Origin: Parietichytrium sp. I65-24A
Taxonomy: Eukaryota; Sar; Bigyra; Thraustochytrida; Thraustochytriidae
Assembly (NCBI GenBank): GCA_012862575.1
Contig: BLSF01000022.1
Span: forward strand, 310,001 to 374,000
DNA: 64,000 nucleotides
Reading direction: 5' to 3'
How positions within the stretch are numbered: the first letter of the stretch is position 1; the number at the start of each line of letters is the position of its first letter. The notes beneath the pieces are model-generated. The model was not told the origin of the DNA, did no database searches, and saw nothing but the letters and a program-made list of their open reading frames with translations. The translations under genes and the position numbers were made by a program. Shown piece after piece: positions 54,901-62,845 of the stretch.

Positions 54901-56020
54901 AGGGACAGTGTCAACCGAGATGCGGGAAGACATTATTCTGCAAACCGAGAAAAAAGCTGAGGTTTGCGCCATGCTGCGTAATTTGGTTACGATGGCCAAA
55001 GGTGGTGGTAACCAACTCGCAAACAAGTTCGACAAGGACGCCATGATGAAGCAAATGGCCCCGATGGGTGGCACCCCAATGTGTCGCGCACTCTATGACT
55101 ACAGGGCCACGCAAAGCGACGAGCTCACGATTCGAGAGGGCGACAAAATCGAGCTGCTTGACAGCTCTCACGCAGACTGGTGGTTAGGTACAGTAAATGG
55201 CCAAACTGGCGTGTTCCCGGCCAACTACGTCGAAAAACTTGCAGCGACTGGCGCGCAAAAGCCAAAGCGAGCAAATCCTCGTAGATACATGCTCGAGATC
55301 CAGTTCACCAACCAGTGGATAGTGCGACAAGCAACCGTCCCAACTCTTTCAAACACGATACGTGGAGGAATCGAGTTCCGCCGCAATGAGGGCGTCCGGG
55401 AACCTGTCTTGCACAAGCAGCAAAATAGGTACTTTATGGAGGTTCCGCTTGGTGTCGCAGGCCGCAAGTTGCGCCAGATTCAAGCAAACCAAGCTGAGAG
55501 AGCAGCCCGTCGAGAAACGGAGCGTGCGCGTTTGATGGAAATGCGCAGAGAAAATGCCGCAAAGCGTGATGCTCAGAGGCGTGCCGATCGCGACAAGCGT
55601 CTCGACGCAAAGAAGGCGAAGCGCAAGGAAGAGAAAGCCAAGCGCGAGAAGGAACAAGAAGCCCTCAACTTTGGCGCCAAGAACGCTCTGAAGGGTGGTG
55701 CATCATTCAAAGACCGTATTGCACAGCAGAACCAAGCCGCCGCAAATGGCAGATCTGGTGGCGGTTCCGGCGTGACGGTCCCTGCATGGGTCACTGCTCG
55801 GCAAAATGGATCAGGTGCTTCGGCCATCAAGAAGTTTGATCGAAGATCATTCCAGCGCCCCGCAGCTTCACGACCAGTTTCGGCTGCTCCAATGAAGGAG
55901 AAGTGGGAGTCTTACCGCGACGACGACAGCGGTGACATCTACTACTTTAACCCTAAGTCGGGCGAGAGCTCGTGGACCAAGCCCCGTAACGCCGACATCA
56001 TTGACAAGACTAGATTGTAA
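51992..56020 (+). CDS. Class I-type myosin with TH1, SH3 and WW modules
   Basis: 1342 residues, single exon. The motor head (about 20-730) has P-loop GESGAGKT (113-120), switch I NNNSSRFGKYFEL and switch II VLDIYGFEIFEENHFEQFCI, with the actin-binding HYVRCIKSND region. The TEDS-rule residue, 16 before the Asp of DALAK, is Glu, so the head should not need heavy-chain phosphorylation. One IQ motif (VIKIQNLWRRFANRR, about 735-755) is followed by a TH1-like membrane-binding tail (about 760-1006), an SH3 domain (ALYDYRATQSDELTIREGD, about 1029-1083), a basic coiled region (about 1157-1230) and a C-terminal WW domain (EKWESYRDD to SSWTKP, about 1301-1331). Myosin I links actin to membranes in endocytosis and cortical tension. 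The ATG at 51992 (tcaaaATGC) is used; the frame above it is leader repeat. Confidence 0.93.
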   Translation: MRRSKGNGVNRVEIQERRVVGVEDMVLLPRIENDAIVQNLQQRFSAKQIYTYIGPVLIACNPFEWLRLYEPYHVKQHENGVRADLEPHIFAVAESAFRTMLSEEEKQCIIISGESGAGKTEAAKQIMNYIAAISGNGGNDRAVQEVKDIVLDSNPALEAFGNAMTLRNNNSSRFGKYFELRFDLAGGGTPRGGYVTNYLLEKSRIVKPGPGERSFHIFYQLLAGAPRELQGSLALSGRPEDYNMLRMSGVSEINNSGGRVNDAKEFKETCHSLQTINIFPEDQHEFFLIVSIVLHMSNIDFHAVNIDGAEGCQVSNESAVRTAAGLLEVDPGALAYAMTYRTLTTMAPGGRVETYQVPQNPTQARASRDALAKDLYARLFDLLVQNVNSSLKSCGSNTRASIRREVRQIGEDDGLSIGVLDIYGFEIFEENHFEQFCINYVNEKLQQIFIELTLKSEQEDYAAEGIAWTPIPFFDNKVVCELIESKRPPGVFAILDDTCRTAHALGSADGKFLDQLTSLQSKHQHYSKFRAGFTILHYAGSVSYSVEGFIEANKDVLGQDLQLLVKSSANAFLQSLYPEEVDLDQRRQPTTAGFKIKQQCGELVYALLDCNPHYVRCIKSNDQKSAGMFDVQRVTHQVRYLGLLENVKVRRAGFALRMEFHRFIHRFKVLGAGKIDPRVFATGSDYDIAYAILDCAAYSLKSLQQPGEAQLGRTKVFIKSPETFAELQELRKELVSVQVIKIQNLWRRFANRRDLVDLRVEMSDLFNERGKESTPVDLLRPYFAFYIKDKELMESISRMLELYQLEEIKKEKIEYTEVLKKMNSQGMLEPVVFVLTDQAMYIAVYEMLPMPKLKPGQDPRMLNQRPQFRLSLRRRTLLRYVETILLSLEADDLMCIMLQPQGKEMPDKSNWVDKKKIKRCMATQQPFSFFGKSKHQCHYTGGVFVKEEMTKIPLPDKGFYQPVEVHVSVPGTVSTEMREDIILQTEKKAEVCAMLRNLVTMAKGGGNQLANKFDKDAMMKQMAPMGGTPMCRALYDYRATQSDELTIREGDKIELLDSSHADWWLGTVNGQTGVFPANYVEKLAATGAQKPKRANPRRYMLEIQFTNQWIVRQATVPTLSNTIRGGIEFRRNEGVREPVLHKQQNRYFMEVPLGVAGRKLRQIQANQAERAARRETERARLMEMRRENAAKRDAQRRADRDKRLDAKKAKRKEEKAKREKEQEALNFGAKNALKGGASFKDRIAQQNQAAANGRSGGGSGVTVPAWVTARQNGSGASAIKKFDRRSFQRPAASRPVSAAPMKEKWESYRDDDSGDIYYFNPKSGESSWTKPRNADIIDKTRL

Positions 56021-56040
56021 ATCTGTTGTGATTTGTGTTC

Positions 56041-56270
56041 CCATTTATTCTATTTTACAGTCGTCTTAACTCCAACAAATTCAATTTCACATCAGCATTT
56101 ACAGTTCATTAGTTTCACAAAGTCATAGCCCCGTTTATTCTATTGTAGAGTCGTAACTCAAACAAATTCAGATTATCATCGGCATTTAGTTGGTTTCACA
56201 AAGTCACAGCCCCATTCCCCATTTATTCTATTTTACAGTCGTAACTCAAACAAATTCAGCATTTCAAAGC
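56041..56270. repeat. Tandem repeat of about 88 nt in the myosin 3' flank
   Basis: Two full copies (from 56041 and 56131) and a partial third (from 56219). Shared landmarks are TTTATTCTATTKTACAGTCGT, AACTCAAACAAATTCA, GCATTTA and GTTTCACAAAGTCAYAGCC, with small indels between copies. It starts 20 nt behind the myosin stop codon, so it should be in the 3' UTR. Confidence 0.85.
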
Positions 56271-56601
56271 TTTAAAGATTCTAAGAGCACATTTCACACT
56301 CACGAAAACTTTTGGCAGGCATTAATTAAGGAATTCCCCGGCGTGAAAAAAAAAAATGGAGATCTATACCCCGGCTCTCTCGGTGCAATTCCATGCCTGC
56401 GTGTTGCTTCCAGAGAGAGAACTCTGAAACGTCAGAGTGAGCAACGATACGTGTTGAGCATTGGCACGGGAAGTAGGTACTCTCAAGCCTCAATGCAAGA
56501 GCGGCAACAAAATCATAAACTCGGCACAAGATCAAAAGCAGAAAGAGCAGTCAATTGCTCAGTGCGACACTCGCAAAGAATAATATTTTTAGAAAAAAAG
56601 T
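56271..56601. other. Myosin-NACB convergent gap
   Basis: Unique AT-rich sequence between the tandem repeat and the NAC beta stop codon. No gene or obvious structure is seen. Confidence 0.45.
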
Positions 56602-57261
56602 TTACGACGACTCCTCAGCGACAGCGTCAAAGTTTTCAACAAGGTCAGGGATCTGATCATCGTCATCACCTCCAGCAGCAGCACCTGCGGACGCTCCCGC
56701 AGACGCCTGAGCTTGTTGCATCATAGCCTGGAGCTGAGCAAGGTCCAATCCAGTGGGCATTCCACCAACCTCGCTAGCCTGCTTGGTTTCATTGCTTCCC
56801 GAAATCACATAGGTGTTGGCGCCGATGTTAGCCTGGAGCTTGACGCCAGCATTGAACACCTTCACGGTGTCGTCCTCCATGAACATCTGCACCTCGGAGA
56901 TGCTTCCGATGTGGTTCACTCCGAGCTTCTTCATGGCGTTCATGATCTTCTTGTCATCGTTCGCGTTCGACTTCCTCACAGCCTTTCCGCGCGTCCTGGT
57001 GCCTCCCACCCTGGCGGCCTGTGCGTGCATTTTCAAACTCCGTCAGTCTCCATCTTCCATCTTCCACATTCCACCAGACCACATTCCACCAAACCACCAA
57101 ACCACCCGCGCAACCCACATTGCCCAAATCACAGATCCCAGCCAATCCACGGTCGCATCCCTCTCCAACTCGAACTGCAAAACCCAGCCAAAACCACTTA
57201 CTCCTGCGCCGAATTTGTTCTTAAGGCGCTCGCGCGCAGCTTGGATCTCCGCCTCGCCCAT
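56602..57261 (-). CDS. NACB: Nascent polypeptide-associated complex subunit beta (BTF3), two exons
   Basis: Exon 1 is 57261-57202 (20 codons, ending KNKFGAG) and exon 2 is 57018-56602, joined across a 183-nt GTAAGT...CACAG phase-0 intron, giving 158 residues. The joined start has the family order: a short helix, then the ribosome-binding basic segment RVGGTRTRGKAVRK, then the NAC domain (KKLGVNHIGSISEVQMF, VKVFNAGVKLQANIGANTYVI) and the acidic terminus IPDLVENFDAV. NAC binds nascent chains at the ribosome exit tunnel and controls access of SRP. Reading exon 2 alone would give a false start at an intronic ATG (57036) and lose the ribosome-binding N-terminus. An ATGA/GTGA repeat lies about 18 nt upstream of the true ATG. 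Confidence 0.95.
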
Positions 57262-57278
57262 TGTGCGTTGGCTGTGTA

Positions 57279-57314
57279 TGAATGAATGAATGAATGAATG
57301 AGTGAGTGAGTGAA
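57279..57314. repeat. (GAAT)n/(GAGT)n repeat at the NACB start
   Basis: GAAT units grade into GAGT units, only about 18 nt from the minus-strand ATG. Confidence 0.95.
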
Positions 57315-57359
57315 CGACCTCGCCGCGACGAACGTCCCGTCTCTCCTTCCTTCCTTCTT

Positions 57360-57570
57360 TCTATTCCTCTCTCTCTCTCTCTCTATGTCTCTCTCTTTTT
57401 CAGTCAAAGTCATTCACTCATTCGTTCACAGTCATTCACTCACTCACTCACTCAATCACTCAATCACTTAGTCTCTCTCTCTCTCTCTGTCTCTGTGAGT
57501 CTCTACATCTCTCTATATATCTATCTCTCTCTCTATATATCTCTCTCTCTCTCACTCTATGCAAATGCAG
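57360..57570. repeat. CT/CACT/TCTA-rich repeat block
   Basis: About 200 nt of alternating (CT)n, (CACT)n, (CAAT)n and (TATCTC)n pyrimidine-rich repeats. Confidence 0.9.
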
Positions 57571-57705
57571 CTACGCCCGCTGGCTTACTAGTTTACTGGA
57601 GCGGGGGCTTAGCTATCTTTCCGCTTCTCGCGTATCCCACCACCTATCCATCGAATCCTGGGTGGGGAGGCCGCCGCACCGGACCAGGGGTTTGTAGTTT
57701 GTGGG

Positions 57706-57909
57706 ATGGGGAGGGGTAGTGGGGTGCGGAGAGGTGGCGCGGAGGAAGAGGAACTGGAGTGGCTAGTGCGACGCCTGCGAGTGGGCGTGATCCTCGAATC
57801 ACGCCTGGGTGGCGGTGAGGACTTGGTGAAATGTAACGGCGAAAGGGGCGGAGACCTAACCCAGGGTAGGGTTGGGGAAACCCTGACCTGGGGAACGCTT
57901 TCGTCGTAG
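57706..57909 (+). CDS. Candidate 67-residue small protein
   Basis: An ATG frame of 67 codons with an amphipathic acidic-basic segment (EEEELEWLVRRLRVGVIL). It follows the pyrimidine-rich repeat block by about 140 nt, as confirmed genes follow theirs. The minus strand also has an open frame across the same stretch, and no family is recognised. Confidence 0.22.
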   Translation: MGRGSGVRRGGAEEEELEWLVRRLRVGVILESRLGGGEDLVKCNGERGGDLTQGRVGETLTWGTLSS

Positions 57910-58841
57910 GCATTTTGGAATCAATCAATTTATTTTCGGACCTTTTGGAACCTCGCGAGGTGAAAGGAGAAGAAAAAGAAGACCTTGGGAAAGTGAAAAA
58001 GATCAATTGAAATTCATCGGCGAGGCAGGTTATTGCATTTTATTGTTTGTTTGGCCAAACTCGCCGTTCCAGTCCTGAGGCATCAAGGACAACACTGAGG
58101 TGAACGAACACATTCGCGGATTCCGTTTGACACGTTCCTGAGGGGAAATTAGACTATCTCAAGTACACAAGTGCACAAGTGCGAGTTGTAGAACCCGGAT
58201 GAAGTGCTGATGATCAACCTGTGCGAGACGAAGTGCGCCGCTTTGAATCCTGTCTCCATCCTTCCAACCGAGCGCTCGCTCTGTTTGCGAGACTTCATGG
58301 AACTGGCCGTTATTATTGTGCTCGGCCCAGGCGGCATCGCGCACAGGCGTCGAGCCTGAAAGGGAACCCAATAAGGAGATGAGAACGGGGGCGTTCTCGA
58401 TGCACGTTGCAGGCACCGCTCTGAATCCTTGAACGCAGGTGTCTTTGGGTTCCGACACCTCTATTCCACGACCCACGAATTTCGGACCATTGCAAGCAAG
58501 GAGAAGCGGATGCTTTGGTAGGCAAACGCATTCGTTCGGAAAGGTCTTCACGTGGAAGGATTTCACAGTTCACAGTTCGGAGTTCATAGTCAGTTCCATG
58601 GTGAAATAAGAATGAGCCAAAATCCAAAGACAGCTTTCCATTCACATTTAGAAGTTCTCTTTTGCCCGATGGGTGAAGCTGGGTGCGAGGATATTCGCGT
58701 TTTGGTGTTCACAGTTTGCAGAATTCAGAATTTCAGAAGTCAGAATCTATGAACAAACAAAAGCTCAAGACGAAAGCAAGTTCAAGTCAAAAGTAATTTA
58801 CATCTGGCGCTCGTTATTCTGGTTACTTACTGGGTAGTACT

Positions 58842-58853
58842 TCACTGTCAGTA
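58842..58853 (+). promoter_or_regulatory. Dispersed 12-mer TCACTGTCAGTA, copy 5
   Basis: Context GTACTTCACTGTCAGTACC differs from the 18-mer of copies 2 and 4 by a single inserted T. Confidence 0.45.
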
Positions 58854-59587
58854 CCAGGACTTGGTGTTTGGTCACGTCGCCTCGTAGAAGGTGACACTCT
58901 TCTTGTATTAGAAGGACTACTCCGTTTATAATTCCACTAACCACTAACCATTAATCAGTAATCACTGATCAGTAACCACTAGCTAGTCTAACGTTCGGAT
59001 TTGTGCCCGAGAAGAGTGGTGTCATAGCAGGGTGTTATAGGAACGCCTAAGCGTCGGGAGGGTGCGTGCTCTGCTCTGTTGCTTTATTTGTGTTCGCTAA
59101 GAAAGGCGCACTAGTAGTATTCCGTAGTGCTGTGAAGGAAGAAGATCTTTGCGATTGTTTTCGATGGATTTGATCGATTGTTTGTTGGATTGATTGATTG
59201 ATGTAGTGTTCGAAGTCAGCGAAGCTCGCACTTGGAAGAGAGTGCCATCTGTCAGAATCAATTATCAATCAATGATCACTCGTCATTGCTCGTTTATTAT
59301 TATCACTTTCATTGTTCATGTTCATTTCTCAATGAGCAATCAGCTCTGTCAAAGCAAATGTTCACGCAGTTCGTGCATGTTCATGCCTTCGACACCTTCC
59401 ACTGTGCGTGCAAGCTGGATACAATTCTCCGATGGACCAAGTTAGCACAAGTACAATTAGTACAATACGTACGGTACTTCTTCATCGCGAGCTAACTGAG
59501 CTAATCCAAGACCCGACCGGAAGGACAAGATAAGAAAGAGTACAATCTAAACTATAAACTACATTCTCGGCAGTCGAGGACACAGAG

Positions 59588-59628
59588 CAGAGCGAGGAGT
59601 GAGAGCGAAGAGCGAAGAGCGAAGAAGG
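59588..59628. repeat. GAGCGAA repeat in the aminopeptidase leader
   Basis: Tandem GAGCGAA units, ending about 50 nt before the ATG at 59679. Confidence 0.85.
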
Positions 59629-59678
59629 ATCGAGGCGGAAAGTTGCAGAGTTTGAAGATCTCGGAGAGCAGCGGGAAA

Positions 59679-61058
59679 ATGGCCTCGGGTTTCGCAACAA
59701 AGTTTACACAGTTCGTGGACGGGTCGCCGACCCCGTTCCACTGCGTGGCTCAGACTGTCAAGCGTCTGGAGGCGTCCGGGTACGTGAGGCTCCACGAGGA
59801 CACTCTGTGGGGCAAGAGCGTGCAGCGCGGGGGCAAGTATTACTACACTCGCAACGCAAGCACGATCGTGGCTTTCGCCGTGGGAGGCAAATTTGAGGCC
59901 GGAAACGCGTTCAAGGTCGTCGGCGCACACACCGACAGCCCCGCATTGAAACTCAAGCCGCGCTCCAAGAGGTCCTCGCACGGATACCTCCAGGTTGGCG
60001 CAGAGTGCTACGGAGGCGGTTTGTGGCACACCTGGTTTGATCGCGATCTCGGCATTGCTGGACGTGCCATCCTCCGCTCTGGAGAAAAATTTGAGCAAAA
60101 ATTGGTGCACATCAAGAAGCCCATCTTGAGGGTTCCAACCCTTTGCATCCACCTCCAGTCCGGGGATGAGCGTGCAAGCTTCAAGGTAAACAAAGAAGAC
60201 CATCTGACACCCATCCTTGGCTTGATCAACGAAAACCTCAACAAGGTTGAAGGCGTCGATGAGCGCCACACCCCAGAGCTCTTGACCGCCCTTGCAGAGG
60301 ACATGTCTTGCGATGCCAAGGATATTGTGGACCTTGAACTCACCCTTTGCGATACCCAGCCTGCCTCTGTTGGTGGATCCAACGAAGACTTTATCTTTAG
60401 CCCTCGCCTCGACAACCAAATGCACTGCTTTACTTCCATCGAAGCGCTCGTGGACTACACTGACGCACCAAACGCTTTGGAGTCCGACGAGGACATCTCG
60501 GTCGTCGTCTTGTTCGATCACGAGGAGTGCGGTTCCCAGAGCAATGTTGGTGCAGGCTCGCCAATCATGCGTGACGCAGTTGTGCGAATTTCCGGCTGCT
60601 TCCAAGAGTCTGCTAACGACGAACTGTTCAAGGTGAGCTTGGCCAAGTCCGTTCTCTTCAGCGCTGACGGTGCACATGCTGTCCATCCCAACTACGCCAG
60701 CAAACACGAGAAGGAGCACGCGCCAAAGATGGGGGCTGGCACCGTCATCAAGACCAACGACAATCAGAGGTACGCAACAAACGCTGTTACTGGTTTCTTG
60801 GTTCGCGAACTTGCTCGCCGCAACAACCTGCCAATTCAGGAGTTTGTTGTTCGCAACGATTGCCCATGCGGAACCACTATCGGTCCAATCATCGCTGCCA
60901 ACACGGGTATCCGCACCGTGGACATTGGCGTTCCGCAATTGTCTATGCACTCAATCCGCGAGACCTGCTCCGTTCAAGATCTGTACACCAACTATCAGCT
61001 CCTCAATGCATTCTTCAAACAGGTGCGCGAGGTTGATCTGGCCCTTTCCGTGCTTTAA
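59679..61058 (+). CDS. DNPEP: Aspartyl aminopeptidase (M18 family)
   Basis: 459 residues, single exon, full family length. Metal ligands are all visible: H84 in GAHTDSPALKLKP, D245 in FSPRLDNQMHCF, E282/E283 in LFDHEECGSQSNVGAGSP, D330 in FSADGAHAVHPNY and H424 in GVPQLSMHSIRE. The substrate-pocket region (GGGLWHTWFDRDLGIAGRA) is conserved. M18 aspartyl aminopeptidases are cytosolic dodecameric zinc enzymes that remove N-terminal Asp or Glu from peptides; the yeast vacuolar relatives Ape1 and Ape4 use the same fold. No targeting sequence or Ape1-type propeptide is present, so a cytosolic site is inferred. The ATG at 59679 (gggaaaATGGC) is preferred, as the 12 codons upstream lack an ATG. The complete antisense open frame is a shadow. 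Confidence 0.96.
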   Translation: MASGFATKFTQFVDGSPTPFHCVAQTVKRLEASGYVRLHEDTLWGKSVQRGGKYYYTRNASTIVAFAVGGKFEAGNAFKVVGAHTDSPALKLKPRSKRSSHGYLQVGAECYGGGLWHTWFDRDLGIAGRAILRSGEKFEQKLVHIKKPILRVPTLCIHLQSGDERASFKVNKEDHLTPILGLINENLNKVEGVDERHTPELLTALAEDMSCDAKDIVDLELTLCDTQPASVGGSNEDFIFSPRLDNQMHCFTSIEALVDYTDAPNALESDEDISVVVLFDHEECGSQSNVGAGSPIMRDAVVRISGCFQESANDELFKVSLAKSVLFSADGAHAVHPNYASKHEKEHAPKMGAGTVIKTNDNQRYATNAVTGFLVRELARRNNLPIQEFVVRNDCPCGTTIGPIIAANTGIRTVDIGVPQLSMHSIRETCSVQDLYTNYQLLNAFFKQVREVDLALSVL

Positions 61059-61591
61059 GTCCAAAAAGCCTTCTAATCGTCCAAAAAGCAAGTCGATCTT
61101 CTTCGAACCCTCATACATGCCTTCCTTACTTCAAAAGTCAAGTGTCTTTTCAAATCTTTCATCTGAACAGAATACAAAACAGACCCCTAGTGCACCATCC
61201 CTTCACTGGATTGGGTTGATCCTTACCACATTTTACTTTACGCAATGTTCATCTCGATTGAGTGTTCAGGACATGTAATAAAAAACATTGTTACTAGAGC
61301 GCATGACCGTTACAAGTAATAGGAATCGTTAGGAGAATCCATAGCGGGCGAATGGCTTTCGGGATACTTGGTCAACCTCGAAATTGAATGAGCAGAGTTT
61401 GCAGAACAGAACAAGATTCACTGTCAGAACGTACAAGGCGTGGACTGCCACAAGACACTCGCAGAGTCACCAAAGCAAAGCACCCATTGGCGAGCCCTTT
61501 GACAGGCTTTGTCCAGTGTGCTCATTGCGAAAAAGGTATAGTATCGACCAATTGATTGCAAAGGTGCAGGAGACGCGGACGGGAGCCAGGA
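61059..61591. other. DNPEP-4TM intergenic region with an upstream frame
   Basis: AT-rich 3' flank of the aminopeptidase, then at 61388-61555 a 55-codon ATG frame (MSRVCRTEQDSLSERTRR to the TGA) that ends 36 nt before the main start at 61592. It could be an upstream ORF controlling translation of the four-TM protein. It also contains a 10-of-12 match to the dispersed motif (61418-61427). Confidence 0.35.
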
Positions 61592-62845
61592 ATGAGCGGC
61601 AGAAAAGGCAGTCTCCCCTCATCGGACGAGGAGGAGGAAGCAAAGGATGAAGTGGAGGAGGAGAAACCGAGGCCGGGGAAGAACAAAGGTTCCAAGAAGA
61701 AGAAAAAGAAGGGCTCATCTACGAGGAGTGTGAAGAAGAAGGAGAGCGAATCGGAGAATGAGAGCTCGAACGAGGAGGGCGAGGCCGACGAGGAGAATTC
61801 TAACCGAGAAAATCGTAAAACACTCATGGGAAGGCTGTGGAATAGGTCGCCGTCGCCGAAGCCACGGTCCAGTTCGAAAAAGCCAGGTAAGAGGAATTCA
61901 GCCACAAGCTTTGCTAGGTCCAAGAGTCAGTCGCTGGAGTCGGACGAAGAAGACAGTGGAGAGGAGGATGATCTCGAAAAGCAAAAGAGTAAAAAAAACC
62001 TTGTCAAAACCAAGAGCGCAAAAGCCGAGGAGGAGGACCGGCCGCCAGTTCAACGATCTCCTTTCGCCACGAGACACTTGATCTTTCTAGCTTTGACGGG
62101 TCTTCAAGCGCTCACATGGATGATCGGATTGGAGGCGCTCTGTCTTGTGGAGAACGCATGCACGCTTGAGCGTTTGCCTCAAGAAGGTCGCCTCAACCTG
62201 CTGACGTATACAAATCCCAGAGTGCCTCGGAATGGGCCCCAACTTTTGTGGTTCTCGGTGGCCGTGGTCCTGAGTGTTTTGCCTGTGTCCGTGTATCTTT
62301 TCTCCTCGGAGGTGCGTGTGAAAGCACGGGTGGCGAGTCTGCTCCTTATACTCGGCTCTGCGTTTCTCTTCGTTTTATCGATGTACTTCTTCGCACAAGT
62401 TTCCTCGGCCGAAACTTATGTATCTTACGAGTCCAACCCGTCAGCACAGTTCAGCTTTGACTCACAAGAAGAAGCAGAAGCGGCGGCACAATCATCTGCA
62501 TCAAGGTTTGGGGCGTTGTTTCTTTGTGGGGCAATCTTGATGATTGTGACATCCGTTTTTGCATGCCTGACGTCCCAGGTATTTCCTTTAAGTCTCCATC
62601 GCGATATCAAGTTTATGTTGCTCCCGGGATCTGACCGTTCCGAGAGCGTAGACCTCGCCAACGCAATTTCCCAGCAGCTTCACAATGCGACAGATGAGGG
62701 AAGCAGCTCAATGTCGAGGTCCTCCAAGTCTCGGAAGAAGCGCTCTTCGAGTACGAAGCGCTTAAAGAAACTGTCAGACTCACTCTCATCCTCCACCTCG
62801 TTCTTGAAGGAGCCTGCTGTGGACGATACTGACGAAGACCTTTGA
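61592..62845 (+). CDS. Four-transmembrane protein with charged tails, unknown family
   Basis: 417 residues. A hydrophilic N-terminal tail of about 155 residues is packed with Glu/Ser and Lys clusters (SSDEEEEAKDEVEEE, then KKKKKG, then RSPSPKPRSSSKKPGK) and has several casein-kinase-2-like sites. Four hydrophobic segments follow at about 160-183, 217-238, 247-270 and 306-332. The loop after the first holds two cysteines (CLVENACTLE). The C-terminal tail is Ser/Lys-rich and ends acidic (DDTDEDL). The four-helix layout with cytosolic tails recalls claudin/PMP22-like or MARVEL proteins, but no family motif is visible and I do not assign one. The ATG at 61592 is the first in its frame; the upstream part of the frame has none. 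Confidence 0.72.
   Translation: MSGRKGSLPSSDEEEEAKDEVEEEKPRPGKNKGSKKKKKKGSSTRSVKKKESESENESSNEEGEADEENSNRENRKTLMGRLWNRSPSPKPRSSSKKPGKRNSATSFARSKSQSLESDEEDSGEEDDLEKQKSKKNLVKTKSAKAEEEDRPPVQRSPFATRHLIFLALTGLQALTWMIGLEALCLVENACTLERLPQEGRLNLLTYTNPRVPRNGPQLLWFSVAVVLSVLPVSVYLFSSEVRVKARVASLLLILGSAFLFVLSMYFFAQVSSAETYVSYESNPSAQFSFDSQEEAEAAAQSSASRFGALFLCGAILMIVTSVFACLTSQVFPLSLHRDIKFMLLPGSDRSESVDLANAISQQLHNATDEGSSSMSRSSKSRKKRSSSTKRLKKLSDSLSSSTSFLKEPAVDDTDEDL

Larger units (their letters stand above)
57571..59678. other. NACB-DNPEP intergenic region
   Basis: It includes a candidate small frame (57706-57909), a 135-codon minus frame without any ATG (58159-58566), one exact dispersed 12-mer (58842-58853), a CCACTAA/CAGTAATCACT repeat (58933-58985), and the GAGCGAA leader repeat of the aminopeptidase gene. 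No recognised family. Confidence 0.4.

Noticed and set aside
58159-58566. 135-codon minus frame with fairly normal composition
   Set aside because: It has no ATG at all and no recognisable motif. It could be an exon, but no partner exon is convincing, so it is not annotated as a gene.
59559-60950. 463-codon open frame antisense to the aspartyl aminopeptidase gene
   Set aside because: It mirrors the sense codons of a clear M18 enzyme and has no family motif. Long antisense frames are expected from the codon bias.
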